Of a DNA stretch of 64,000 bases, positions 35,934 through 44,457 are shown in pieces. This DNA comes from Aquamicrobium lusatiense. Its GTDB lineage: Bacteria > Pseudomonadota > Alphaproteobacteria > Rhizobiales > Rhizobiaceae. The stretch spans positions 124,001-188,000 of the forward strand of contig NZ_JACHEU010000002.1 of assembly GCF_014201615.1 (NCBI RefSeq), in the 5' to 3' direction. A program made the position numbers and the translations under genes. The stretch's first letter is position 1. Every line of letters starts with the position of its first letter. The notes under the pieces are model-generated. The model saw only the letters and a program-made list of their open reading frames with translations, made no database searches and was not told the origin of the DNA.

Positions 35934-36863
35934 GTGTCGAGCATCATGACGAATGCATCCGCAATGACGGCTTTGCAAAGCCTGAGCGCGACGAACAAGG
36001 CTCTCGAGCAGACACAAGCCCGTATATCGACGGGCTATCGCGTCGCCGACGCCAGCGACAACGCCGCCTACTGGTCGATCGCCACCACCATGCGCTCCGA
36101 CAATCAGGCCAATTCCGTGGTTCAGGATGCACTGGGCCTCGGAGCCGGCAAGGTCGACACCGCCTATACAGCAATGAATTCCGCCCATACGGTTGTCGAC
36201 AAGATCAAGCAGAAGGTGCTGCTCGCGAAGGCTTCGGGCGTCGAGGAGCGCGCCAAGATCCAGGCCGAGATCGACACCTACGTCGCCCAGCTGCGTGACA
36301 GCATCGGCGGCGCTTCCTATGCCGGCTCCAATCTTCTCCAGACGACCGGCGCCACCGGCAAGGTTTCGATCATCTCGGCCTATAACCGTGATTCCGGCGG
36401 TGCGGTCTCCACCACCACCATCGACATCGAATTCACCAATATCAGGCTGATCGATTCCGGCGTGACGCCACCCGCCGCGGGAACAGGCATCCTCGACACC
36501 ACGGGCACCGCCTCCGGTGTGTCGATCCTCAACATCGACCTGAACAACCTTGCCGGCGTGACCGGTGCCGACGAATCCACCAAGTTCGACAATCTGCTCA
36601 CCGACATCGAATCGGCTTTGGGCAAGATGACCAATGCGGCGGCAGAGCTTGGCGCTGCCAAAGCCCGCATCGACATGCAGAAGGATTTCGTGTCCAAGCT
36701 GATGGATTCCATCGAAAAGGGCGTCGGCCAGCTTGTCGATGCCGACATGAACAAGGAATCGACCCGCCTTCAGGCGCTTCAGGTTCAGCAGCAGCTCGGC
36801 ATCCAGTCGCTCTCGATCGCCAACACCAATTCGCAGAACATCCTCGCCCTGTTCAAGGGCTGA
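35934..36863 (+). CDS. flaB: Flagellin FlaB
   Basis: A 309-residue flagellin with the same ends as FlaA (SIMTNASAMTALQSLSATNK; the last DADMNKESTRLQALQVQQQL block is identical) and a diverged, shorter centre. The start is GTG at 35934, with GAGGGG about 8 nt upstream, giving the same N-terminus as FlaA; a longer in-frame ATG at 35871 would lie inside the upstream dyad. It carries its own terminator downstream. It is probably a filament subunit used in different amount from FlaA. Confidence 0.93.
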   Translation: MSSIMTNASAMTALQSLSATNKALEQTQARISTGYRVADASDNAAYWSIATTMRSDNQANSVVQDALGLGAGKVDTAYTAMNSAHTVVDKIKQKVLLAKASGVEERAKIQAEIDTYVAQLRDSIGGASYAGSNLLQTTGATGKVSIISAYNRDSGGAVSTTTIDIEFTNIRLIDSGVTPPAAGTGILDTTGTASGVSILNIDLNNLAGVTGADESTKFDNLLTDIESALGKMTNAAAELGAAKARIDMQKDFVSKLMDSIEKGVGQLVDADMNKESTRLQALQVQQQLGIQSLSIANTNSQNILALFKG

Positions 36864-36891
36864 CGGTAAGCGCCCCCACTCCGGCATGAAC

Positions 36892-36924
36892 GGGCCGCTG
36901 CACAGGCGGCCCGATTTCATTTTC
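36892..36924 (+). terminator. Intrinsic terminator after flaB
   Basis: GGGCCGC (36892-36898) pairs with GCGGCCC (36906-36912) around a 7-nt loop, followed by a moderately T-rich tail (TTTCATTTTC). It lies 29 bp after the flaB stop and separates the flagellins from fliF. Confidence 0.75.
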
Positions 36925-36980
36925 GCACAAGCTTCGGCAGCTAGGCTCTGAACGGGCCAATATGCGGGAGCCGTGGGGCA

Positions 36981-38645
36981 GTGCCGGAACAGATCCAGAC
37001 AATCATCGAAAACCTCAAGGGTTTTGGCACGAAGCGCCTGACGCTGATGGGCGCCATGGCGGCTGTGATCATGGCCACGATCGTGGTCGGCTCGATCTAT
37101 CTGAACCGCCCCGCTTACGAAACGCTCTATGTCGGGCTGGAGCGGCAGGACGTGAGCCAGATCGGCATGGTTCTGGGCGAAGCCGGCATCGCCTTCGATG
37201 TGGGCTCCGATGGCACCAGCGTTCTGGTGGCATCCGGCAACACCGCCCGCGCCCGCATGCTGCTGGCCGAAAAGGGCCTGCCCAACAGCGCCAATGCCGG
37301 CTACGAGCTGTTCGACAATGTCGGGTCGCTCGGCCTCACCTCCTTCATGCAGCAGATCACCCGCGTTCGCGCACTGGAAGGTGAAATCGCCCGCTCCATC
37401 CAGTCGCTGGCCGGCATCAAGGCGGCGCGCGTTCATATCGTCATGTCGGAGCGCGCCAATTTCCGCCGCGAAGAGCAGCAGCCATCGGCCTCGGTAGTGA
37501 TCCGCTACGCCGGAACCGACGGCAGCAAGACAGCGCGCTCGATCCGTCATCTGGTTGCGGCCGCCGTTCCCGGCCTGGGCGCGGAAAAGGTGACCGTGCT
37601 TGATTCTGCCGGCAACCTGTTGGCTGCCGGCGACGATCCTTCCAACACCAGCGCCGTCCGCTCGCTTGGCGTGGAGCAGACCGTAGAGGCGCAGATCGAA
37701 GACAACATCCGCCGCGCGCTGACCCCCTATCTCGGCACCGACAATTTCCGCGCCAGCGTGAAAGCCAACGTCAACACCGACACCCGACAGATCGAGGAAA
37801 CCATCTTCGATCCGGCCTCGCGCGTGGAGCGTTCGGTTCAGAGCGTGCGCAATAACGAAGCGAGCAGCCAGCGCCAGACCGCTTCGCCCACCAGCGTCGA
37901 GCAGAACCTGCCCGAAACGCAGGCGGTCAGCTCCGACGGGCCGCAGTCCAGCTCGCAGAACGACCGGCGCGAGGAAATCACCAATTACGAGATCAATTCG
38001 CGCCGCGTCGCCACCATCTCGAACGGCTATACGGTCGACCGCATGTCGGTCGCTGTGGTCGTCAACCAGCACCGGCTGCTGTCGATTCTCGGAGAAAATG
38101 CAACGCCGCAGCAGTTTGATGAGCGCGTGGCGGAAATCCGCAAGGTCGTCGCATCGGCCACCGGCTTTGATGAAAAGCGCGGCGACGTCATCGACGTGTC
38201 GGCGGTGGAGTTCATCGATGGTCTCGACGGCGAAGCGCTGCCTCAGCCCGGTGTCATGGACGCGATGGGCAAATATACCGGCACCCTCATCAATGCGACG
38301 GCGTTTGTGGCCGTTGCCTTCCTCGTCGCCTTCTTCGGCCTTCGGCCCATGGCGGCGGCCTTGACTGCGAAGCCTGTGACAGCCCTTGCAGCCCCAAGCT
38401 TCGAGGACGTGCAGCGCTCGCTGCCGACGCCCGACATGGCCGCCGGCGCAGAAGAGCCGCCCGCGCTCACCAATATGGGCGCAACCTCCCCTGCCCCGAT
38501 CGACGACATCAGCCGCCGGCTTCGCCCCGCCCCGCAGGAGCGCCTTGCCCGTATGGTCGACCTCAATGAAGAACGCACCGCCCAGATTCTGCGCAAATGG
38601 GCTGCCGCTGAAGCAGCTTCCACCGTTTCAGAGGCTGCCGCCTGA
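36981..38645 (+). CDS. fliF: Flagellar MS-ring protein FliF
   Basis: A 554-residue membrane ring protein. Two transmembrane helices lie near 25-45 and 432-452. The ring-building motifs follow the first helix (YETLYVGLERQDVSQIGMVL, SGNTARARMLLAEKGLPNSA). The C-terminal tail (DLNEERTAQILRKWAAAEAA) binds FliG. It starts at GTG 36981 with GGGAG upstream. In Sinorhizobium fliF lies beside visN (from memory); here it follows the flagellins as in Brucella. It opens the fliF-to-rem unit, and its stop overlaps the next start (TGATG). Confidence 0.95.
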   Translation: MPEQIQTIIENLKGFGTKRLTLMGAMAAVIMATIVVGSIYLNRPAYETLYVGLERQDVSQIGMVLGEAGIAFDVGSDGTSVLVASGNTARARMLLAEKGLPNSANAGYELFDNVGSLGLTSFMQQITRVRALEGEIARSIQSLAGIKAARVHIVMSERANFRREEQQPSASVVIRYAGTDGSKTARSIRHLVAAAVPGLGAEKVTVLDSAGNLLAAGDDPSNTSAVRSLGVEQTVEAQIEDNIRRALTPYLGTDNFRASVKANVNTDTRQIEETIFDPASRVERSVQSVRNNEASSQRQTASPTSVEQNLPETQAVSSDGPQSSSQNDRREEITNYEINSRRVATISNGYTVDRMSVAVVVNQHRLLSILGENATPQQFDERVAEIRKVVASATGFDEKRGDVIDVSAVEFIDGLDGEALPQPGVMDAMGKYTGTLINATAFVAVAFLVAFFGLRPMAAALTAKPVTALAAPSFEDVQRSLPTPDMAAGAEEPPALTNMGATSPAPIDDISRRLRPAPQERLARMVDLNEERTAQILRKWAAAEAASTVSEAAA

Positions 38646-39259
38646 TGTCCGCAGCCGCTCTCTGGGATTTCCTGCCCGATTTCGGCCGGTCCAATGACAA
38701 CGCCCGGCATGAACCTGTCCATGCCTCGGCCGAAGCGCGAGTGGCCGCGCCGGACGTCGATGCGCTGATCGCTCAGGCAGTTTTCCGGGCGGAAGCGGAG
38801 CTTGGAGAACGCATGGCGCAGGAACATGCGGCCCAGCTGGCAGTGGAACGCGAAAACGCAGCGCTTGAGGCGCAGGCCCTCCTGCAAAGCCTCGGCACGG
38901 ACCTCGGCGAACTTGTCTCGGCGCGCATGGACCAGTTGCAGGATCAGCTTTGCGAGGCGATGGGCGCTGCTGCTGCCCGCACCATAGGCGGCGTGCTCAC
39001 CGAAACGCTGCGCGAGCGCTCGCTGGCCGAGCTTGCCAGAACGGTCGCCGCCACGCTTGCCGACACAGAGGCCATACGCATAGAGGTGCGCGGCCCCGCC
39101 CATCTGTTTGAAACCTTCAGCAAGATGCTGGGAGAACGCGCCGGCAGGCTGGCCTTCACCGAAGCCCCCGGCTTCGACCTGACCGTTTCCATCGATGAAA
39201 CCGTCATCGAAACCCGCATGAACGAATGGTCGGCGGCACTCTCCGGAATGCTGTCATGA
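38645..39259 (+). CDS. FliH-like flagellar export ATPase regulator (candidate)
   Basis: A 204-residue soluble protein. The N-terminal 35 residues carry tryptophan and phenylalanine (AALWDFLPDFGRS), reminiscent of the FliH N-terminus that binds the C ring. A long alanine/glutamate-rich coiled coil follows (about 40-90), then a C-terminal domain ending DLTVSIDETVIETRMNEWSA that looks like a shortened FliH end. FliH regulates FliI and ties it to FliN. Its placement between fliF and motB fits a hypothetical gene slot in Sinorhizobium. The assignment is inferred from pattern, not a clear family match. Confidence 0.55.
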   Translation: MSAAALWDFLPDFGRSNDNARHEPVHASAEARVAAPDVDALIAQAVFRAEAELGERMAQEHAAQLAVERENAALEAQALLQSLGTDLGELVSARMDQLQDQLCEAMGAAAARTIGGVLTETLRERSLAELARTVAATLADTEAIRIEVRGPAHLFETFSKMLGERAGRLAFTEAPGFDLTVSIDETVIETRMNEWSAALSGMLS

Positions 39260-40488
39260 GCAGCAACGAAACCACCGAACCACGGCAGGAAATCATCATC
39301 GTGCGCCGCAGGCACGATGAGGACGAAGCGCATCACGGCGGCGTCTGGAAAATCGCATTCGCCGATTTCATGACCGCGATGATGTGTTTCTTTCTGGTCA
39401 TGTGGCTGATCAATGCCGCCAATGAACAGACGCGGGCAGCGGTGGCGAGCTACTTCAACCCGATCAAGCTGATCGACCGCAACGCCAACCGCAAGGGCCT
39501 TGAAGATCTCGGCACCGGTCCCGGTTCTTCGGGACGGGCGGAAAACGATCCTCTCGAAGCCCATGCGACGACAGGCGTCGAAGGTGTAGGCAATCCCGGT
39601 TCGTCTGCCGAACGCAACGAGATGGAAGGCCCGGGGTCGGCTCTGCTGTCACCGGACGAAGCCCTGTTTGCCAACCCGTATGCCGTGCTGGCCGAAATCG
39701 CGGCCGAAACCGGGCAGATGCAGAACGTCAGCGAAAAAGGCGATGGCGGCAGGCAGAATGCGGGACCAGCCTCCGGCGCTTCCGGCGGCGAGTTCTACCG
39801 CGATCCCTTCGCTCCCGATTTCTGGTCTCAGGAAATGACCGACCCGCTGGCCGAGGCAAGCGCGGAGGCCCCGAAAGCGGAGACGGCACAGCGGGAAGCC
39901 CCGACTGACGCTGCAGCCCCAAAAAGCAGTGACGAAGGTCCCGCAGAAACAGCCTCAAAGCAAGCTCTGCAGGAAACGGCAGCTCCGGCCATGGCCGCCG
40001 AGGCGGGAGCTGACCGCGCGCAGCAGGCTGAACAGGCGGCAGCCGAAATCCGCGGCAAGATCGAACAGGCTTTCGGCTCGGGCGACAAGATCGGCGACGG
40101 CATTTCCGTGGAAGCCACCGAGGGCGGCGTGGTGCTCACCATAACCGACCAGCTCGATTTCGGCATGTTCGAGATCGGCGCCGCAACGCCCCGGCGCGAA
40201 CTGGTGATCGCCATGGACAAGATCGGCAAGATCCTCAGCGCACAGAAAGGCAAACTTTCGATACAGGGCCACACCGACGCCCGCCCGTTCCGCAGGGGCT
40301 CCTATGACAACTGGCGCCTCTCGACGGCACGCGCCCACGCCGCCTATTACATGCTGCTGCGAGGCGGCATCGACGAAAAGCGCATTAAGGAAGTCTCCGG
40401 CTTTGCCGACAGAATGCCGCGAAACGCCGCCGATCCTTTCGCAGCCGTCAACCGCCGCATCGCCATCCTTCTGGAGCCTGAGGGATGA
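39256..40488 (+). CDS. motB: Flagellar stator protein MotB
   Basis: A 410-residue stator protein. The single membrane helix carries the proton-binding Asp at 37 (WKIAFADFMTAMM, continuing FFLVMWLINAA). A long, disordered, acidic and alanine-rich linker (about 80-270) precedes the OmpA-like peptidoglycan-binding domain (SIQGHTDARPFRRGSYDNWR). The ATG overlaps the upstream stop (ATGA); a longer frame is not needed. The partner MotA is encoded separately at 24244. motC follows with a 4-bp overlap, as in other rhizobia. Confidence 0.94.
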   Translation: MSSNETTEPRQEIIIVRRRHDEDEAHHGGVWKIAFADFMTAMMCFFLVMWLINAANEQTRAAVASYFNPIKLIDRNANRKGLEDLGTGPGSSGRAENDPLEAHATTGVEGVGNPGSSAERNEMEGPGSALLSPDEALFANPYAVLAEIAAETGQMQNVSEKGDGGRQNAGPASGASGGEFYRDPFAPDFWSQEMTDPLAEASAEAPKAETAQREAPTDAAAPKSSDEGPAETASKQALQETAAPAMAAEAGADRAQQAEQAAAEIRGKIEQAFGSGDKIGDGISVEATEGGVVLTITDQLDFGMFEIGAATPRRELVIAMDKIGKILSAQKGKLSIQGHTDARPFRRGSYDNWRLSTARAHAAYYMLLRGGIDEKRIKEVSGFADRMPRNAADPFAAVNRRIAILLEPEG

Positions 40489-41819
40489 GAAGGTTTCGCC
40501 TGTCCCTTTGGCTGATCTGCGCGGCGGGTATCGGTCTTGCCCTGCCTGCCCATGCAGCGCCTGCAAACGAAGGTCTGCAGCCCTTCCAGCTGGTGCGCTC
40601 ATTGCAGCTGGTGCAGGACCGGATCGCCGGCGGCGACCATGCCGCACTGCCGATGCAGGCCAAGCTGCTCGAACTCACCGACGCGCGCCTGCGGCAGGCC
40701 GGCACCGATGCATATTCCGAACCACGCAATTTTCGCGCGCTTCTGGTCTACGGCATGAGCGGCGGCAACCCCGCCACCTTGCAGGAAGCCATTGCCCGCC
40801 TCACTCTCGACAAGGCTGATCGGGCGCTGGCGGATGCGGTAATGTCCTATCTGGAAGGCGACCCGGCCGCCGCCCTGAAAGCATTCGACAGCATCGAGAT
40901 GAACGCGCTTTCCGATGACATCGTCACCTTCGTGTGCCTCGTCAAAGGATCGCTTCTGGCGCGGGAACAGCCGGAAACAGCGCTGGAACTGCTCGACCGG
41001 GCGCGGCTTCTGGCTCCCGGCACTTTGGTCGAGGAAGCCGCATTGCGCCGCTCCATCGCCATCGCGGTGAGCATGTCGGATGCGGAGCGTTTCACCCGCG
41101 CTTCAACCCAGTATGTGGCGCGTTTCCTGCATTCGCCCTATGCGAGCCAGTTTGCGGATTCCTTTGTGACCGGTGCGGTCGCTTTCGATGCCGTCATCGG
41201 CCGCGACAAGCTCGACGAAATCGTTTCGATGATGGATGCGGAGCGCAGGCATGTGATCTGGTTGCGGATCGCACGCGGAGCAGCGATCGAGGGGCTTGCC
41301 CAGCTGTCGGCCTTCTCCGCCGCAAAAGCGAAATCCGGCAAGGGCGAGGCAGGCAGCAACGATGCCCGCACGCAGCTCTATTCCGGATTGTCCAAAGTGG
41401 CGGACGAACCGGTAGAAGACCTGGCAAAGAAGCTGCGCGGCATCGATCGAAACCAGCTTTCCCCCGGCGATCGGATGCTGCTCGATGCCGTGCGTACCGT
41501 CACCAGCGAAGTGATCGCACCGCCGGCTGGTGTCTTTGCTTCGCCTCCTGCAAAGGCGGCAAAGCAAAATCCCGCAACACCCGCTCCTCATGCGATCACC
41601 GCACAGGATGAGGCTGAATTGCCGCTCGTTGAAGGCATCATGCCCGAACCGGCATCAGCCGGAAACACGCCTGCCCCTGCACCGTCTGAAGCGGCCTCCC
41701 CCGCCATCGCACTGGACGCGCAGCCGCCTGCGAAACCAGACCAGACGGATGAGGCAATCTCCAGAACGCGACGCGCCATTGGAAAGATCGACCAGTTGCT
41801 TGGAACAGCCCCGCTATGA
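40485..41819 (+). CDS. motC: Periplasmic motor-control protein MotC
   Basis: A 444-residue periplasmic protein with a signal peptide (1 to about 24, ending PAHAA). It is mostly helical with TPR-like character (LARLTLDKADRALADAVM-like repeats) and a proline/alanine-rich tail. In Sinorhizobium MotC binds MotB and controls rotation speed; its chaperone MotE is also encoded in this window. It overlaps motB and motD by 4 bp on each side. The identity rests mainly on this conserved context and length. Confidence 0.88.
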   Translation: MRRFRLSLWLICAAGIGLALPAHAAPANEGLQPFQLVRSLQLVQDRIAGGDHAALPMQAKLLELTDARLRQAGTDAYSEPRNFRALLVYGMSGGNPATLQEAIARLTLDKADRALADAVMSYLEGDPAAALKAFDSIEMNALSDDIVTFVCLVKGSLLAREQPETALELLDRARLLAPGTLVEEAALRRSIAIAVSMSDAERFTRASTQYVARFLHSPYASQFADSFVTGAVAFDAVIGRDKLDEIVSMMDAERRHVIWLRIARGAAIEGLAQLSAFSAAKAKSGKGEAGSNDARTQLYSGLSKVADEPVEDLAKKLRGIDRNQLSPGDRMLLDAVRTVTSEVIAPPAGVFASPPAKAAKQNPATPAPHAITAQDEAELPLVEGIMPEPASAGNTPAPAPSEAASPAIALDAQPPAKPDQTDEAISRTRRAIGKIDQLLGTAPL

Positions 41820-42979
41820 ATACCAGCATAGGTCAAACCACGGTTGCGCCATCCGCTCACCCCACCGCGGCACCCAAAAAGGGTGAAGCAAAAGAGACCG
41901 GCTCCTTTGACGGCCTGATCGACGCCGGCAATGGTTCGGCGCGGAACGACACCGGCTCTCCAGCAAAGGCCAGAGCTATTCCCGGTCCGGAAAAATCCGA
42001 CGCCGCGGAGGATATCGCAGACACCTACAGCGAAGCCTCCATCGACACAGTTTCTCCCGCCGGACCGCAGGGCTATCCGGTCCATGTCGGAGCAATAGGC
42101 GACTGTCTGCCATTGCTGATCAGCCTGCGTGACGTCGAACGTGCGGCCGCGACCGGCGAGGAAAACCTCCCCGCAGACACAGTGCCGGAAGACGGGATCG
42201 GGATCACGCAAGCGCCTAAGCCCGACCAACCGGAACGCGCGGTTTCCGGCATCCGCACGGACACCAGACCTGAACGCGCCGCGCTGATCATGGATGGCGG
42301 CACGACCGATAGCGCCCCGACTTCTGCCGGAAAACCTGTACCGGAGCTGTCCGCATCGCTTCCCGATCAGCTGCCCGACGAAACTCTCCACGAAACACGT
42401 CCCGAGCGCGTGACGGTAACGTCCGTGCAGACCTTCGCCGCTCCTGCTTCCGTAAACGTAAACCCAACGGTTGCGGCTCTGGTCGAGGTGCTGGCGGGCG
42501 AAGAAAGTGTTCGGCAGACCCAATCCCTGCAATCGGCGGCGTCTTTTTCCGCTCCAAAACCCTCAGGCCCGGCCCAAAGCCTGCGGATCGAGCTGCATCC
42601 GGCTGAACTCGGCATGATCAGCGCCCGCCTGCATCTGTCGGGAAATCAACTCATGGTTGAAATCATTCCCGACACGCATGAGGGATGGCATCGGCTTTCG
42701 TCGGACAGTGAAACCATCACGCGCGCCATGCGCGATCTCGGCTTCGACATCGGAAAGGTGACGATCTTGCAGCCTTCCGCAACAGCGACACCTGCCGGTC
42801 GCCCTGCGGAAATGAACATGCCGGATCGGCAAACTTCTGATTTTCAGTCCGGACAATCGGGCCATGACAGCTCCCGGGGGGAACGACATGCATCCGGAAA
42901 CAATGCAGACAGACATGAGAAAATCGGCACGCCAGCTGCGTCTTCTCGCGGCGGCAATGCTGGCGATCTCTATATATGA
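41816..42979 (+). CDS. motD: Hook-length control protein MotD (FliK)
   Basis: A 387-residue export substrate. The N-terminal 230 residues are low-complexity and disordered. The C-terminal Flg_hook domain is clear: LRIELHPAELGMISARLHLS, then GNQLMVEIIPDTHEGWHRLS, ending with an acidic-basic tail. MotD was shown in Sinorhizobium to be the FliK hook-length ruler. Its last 92 bp overlap the start of the lytic transglycosylase gene in another frame, an unusually large overlap. Confidence 0.9.
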   Translation: MNTSIGQTTVAPSAHPTAAPKKGEAKETGSFDGLIDAGNGSARNDTGSPAKARAIPGPEKSDAAEDIADTYSEASIDTVSPAGPQGYPVHVGAIGDCLPLLISLRDVERAAATGEENLPADTVPEDGIGITQAPKPDQPERAVSGIRTDTRPERAALIMDGGTTDSAPTSAGKPVPELSASLPDQLPDETLHETRPERVTVTSVQTFAAPASVNVNPTVAALVEVLAGEESVRQTQSLQSAASFSAPKPSGPAQSLRIELHPAELGMISARLHLSGNQLMVEIIPDTHEGWHRLSSDSETITRAMRDLGFDIGKVTILQPSATATPAGRPAEMNMPDRQTSDFQSGQSGHDSSRGERHASGNNADRHEKIGTPAASSRGGNAGDLYI

Positions 42980-43499
42980 TCTGTCGGCTGCGCCGGCAAA
43001 AGCAGCCACGAACTCCTGCGAGAAGGAGATATTGCGGGCCTCGCAACGCTACGATATTCCCGCCGGCATCCTCTATGCCGTCGGGCTGACGGAGACCGGA
43101 AGAAAGGGCAGCCTGCAACCCAACGCCCTGAATATAGAAGGGAAAGCGCTGTTTCCGAAAAATCGCACCGAAGCCGTTTCGGCCTTTCATGAAGCCAAAC
43201 GCGAGGGGCGCAGGCTGATCGATCTGGGCTGCATGCAGATCAATCATCATTACCACGGAAACCAGTTCAGAAGCATCGAGGACATGCTCGATCCGCGCCG
43301 CAACGTGGATTACGCCGCCCGCTTTCTGCTCAGCCTCCATGCCCGCCACTCCACCTGGTCGATGGCGGTGGCGCGTTACCATGCCGGCCCCGATAACGAC
43401 CCCGCGCAGAAGACCTATATTTGCCGTGTCATCACCAACATGGTGGCGGTCGGCTTCGGCAAGTGGACGGACAACGCACGCAGCTTCTGCCGCCAGTGA
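42888..43499 (+). CDS. Periplasmic lytic transglycosylase (SLT-like)
   Basis: A 203-residue secreted enzyme. After a signal segment (about 10-40, ending APAKA), the SLT-type fold has SCEKEILRASQRYDIPAGIL with catalytic Glu69 in TETG, and GCMQINHHYHGNQF. It probably cuts peptidoglycan so that the rod or stator can pass, a role known for flagellar muramidases. ATG at 42888 with GGGGGG upstream decides the start, which lies inside the motD end. rem follows after about 190 bp. Confidence 0.85.
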   Translation: MHPETMQTDMRKSARQLRLLAAAMLAISIYDLSAAPAKAATNSCEKEILRASQRYDIPAGILYAVGLTETGRKGSLQPNALNIEGKALFPKNRTEAVSAFHEAKREGRRLIDLGCMQINHHYHGNQFRSIEDMLDPRRNVDYAARFLLSLHARHSTWSMAVARYHAGPDNDPAQKTYICRVITNMVAVGFGKWTDNARSFCRQ

Positions 43500-43688
43500 G
43501 TTGTAGCCGATCAGGGCATTCTGGTCGAAATTGCGCTGAAACGGGTCAAAATCCCAAAAATAACGCCACAACCTCAGCGTTTATCACTCCCCAAAATTAT
43601 GGTCGCAAAAATTGAAGGTTGGTCAGGATTCAGACCGGCCGTTAACCCTTTTTTTGGGGTTATTGAAATTGATTCGGAAGGCGGGCCG
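43500..43688 (+). promoter_or_regulatory. rem promoter region
   Basis: This 189-bp, relatively AT-rich region precedes rem and should contain its VisNR-activated promoter. A short hairpin, TAACCC/GGGTTA (43643-43648 and 43657-43662), encloses a run of seven T. GTTAACCC recalls the GTTAACC elements before the flagellin genes. No other gene is supported here. Confidence 0.4.
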
Positions 43689-44357
43689 ATGATCGTTGTC
43701 GTGGACGAACGCGAACTCGTAACTGCGGGCTTCAACTCACTTTTTGACAGGGAAGGCGTTGCCTGCACGGGCTTCGCGCCGGACGACTTCGACGAGTGGG
43801 TGACGAGTGCGCGGGAGGATGACCTTCGCTCCGTCAGCGCCTTCCTGATCGGCGATTGCCGCGAAGGCAGCGTATCGCCGCGCCAGATCCGTGGCCGCAC
43901 CGGCGCTCCGGTGATCGCGCTCAGCGAACACAACTCGCTGGAAAATACCCTGAAGCTGTTTGAATCCGGCGTCGACGATGTGGTGCGCAAACCCGTCCAC
44001 ATCCGCGAGATTCTGGCGCGCATCAGCGCCATACGCCGCCGTGCCGAGACCGAGCCCGATTACACCGAGGTCGGCCGGATGCGCATCTTCATGGACGGGC
44101 GCGATCCCGAGATCGACGGTCAGCCCCTGCCGCTGCCGCGCCGCGAGCGCCGCATTCTGGAATATCTGGCCGCCAACAGCGGCCGGCGCGTCACCAAGAC
44201 CCAGGTGTTCAACGCCATCTACGGCATCTTCGATGACGAGGTGGAGGAGAACGTGGTCGAGAGCCACATCTCCAAACTGCGCAAGAAGCTGCGGGAAAGG
44301 CTGGGGCACGACCCCATCGAGTCCAAGCGCTTCCTTGGCTACCGGCTGGTACTGTGA
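43689..44357 (+). CDS. rem: Rem/FtcR OmpR-type regulator of late flagellar genes
   Basis: A 222-residue response-regulator-like protein. The receiver-like domain (1 to about 118) begins [20 protein letters not shown] and keeps KPVHIREIL; a candidate phospho-acceptor is D56 in FLIGD. The winged-helix domain (about 130-222) contains [20 protein letters not shown] and [20 protein letters not shown]. Rem in Sinorhizobium and FtcR in Brucella activate hook, rod and flagellin genes and are themselves controlled by VisNR. ATG at 43689 with GGAAGG upstream fits the family N-terminus. Confidence 0.92.
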   Translation: MIVVVDERELVTAGFNSLFDREGVACTGFAPDDFDEWVTSAREDDLRSVSAFLIGDCREGSVSPRQIRGRTGAPVIALSEHNSLENTLKLFESGVDDVVRKPVHIREILARISAIRRRAETEPDYTEVGRMRIFMDGRDPEIDGQPLPLPRRERRILEYLAANSGRRVTKTQVFNAIYGIFDDEVEENVVESHISKLRKKLRERLGHDPIESKRFLGYRLVL

Positions 44358-44457
44358 GGCAGGAAGGCGCGACACAAGGTCAGGTCCGCGCCAGCTTCGC
44401 GCAAGACAGACGGTCTATCCTGCCCGCCACACAAGGTGGACCTGAGGAGACGTCTCA
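44358..44457 (+). promoter_or_regulatory. flgE promoter region with repeats
   Basis: The 100 bp before flgE contain a 9-bp direct repeat ACACAAGGT (44372-44380 and 44429-44437) and a 7-bp inverted repeat CAGGTCC/GGACCTG (44381-44387 and 44438-44444). GAGGAGA lies near the ATG as ribosome site. Rem is a reasonable binder of the direct repeats, by analogy with OmpR-family proteins. Confidence 0.4.

Noticed and set aside
34716..38072. An 1118-codon antisense frame across both flagellins and fliF
   Set aside because: Its sequence is the antisense of strongly conserved genes on the plus strand, with repeats caused by the two similar flagellins; no family resemblance or ribosome site.
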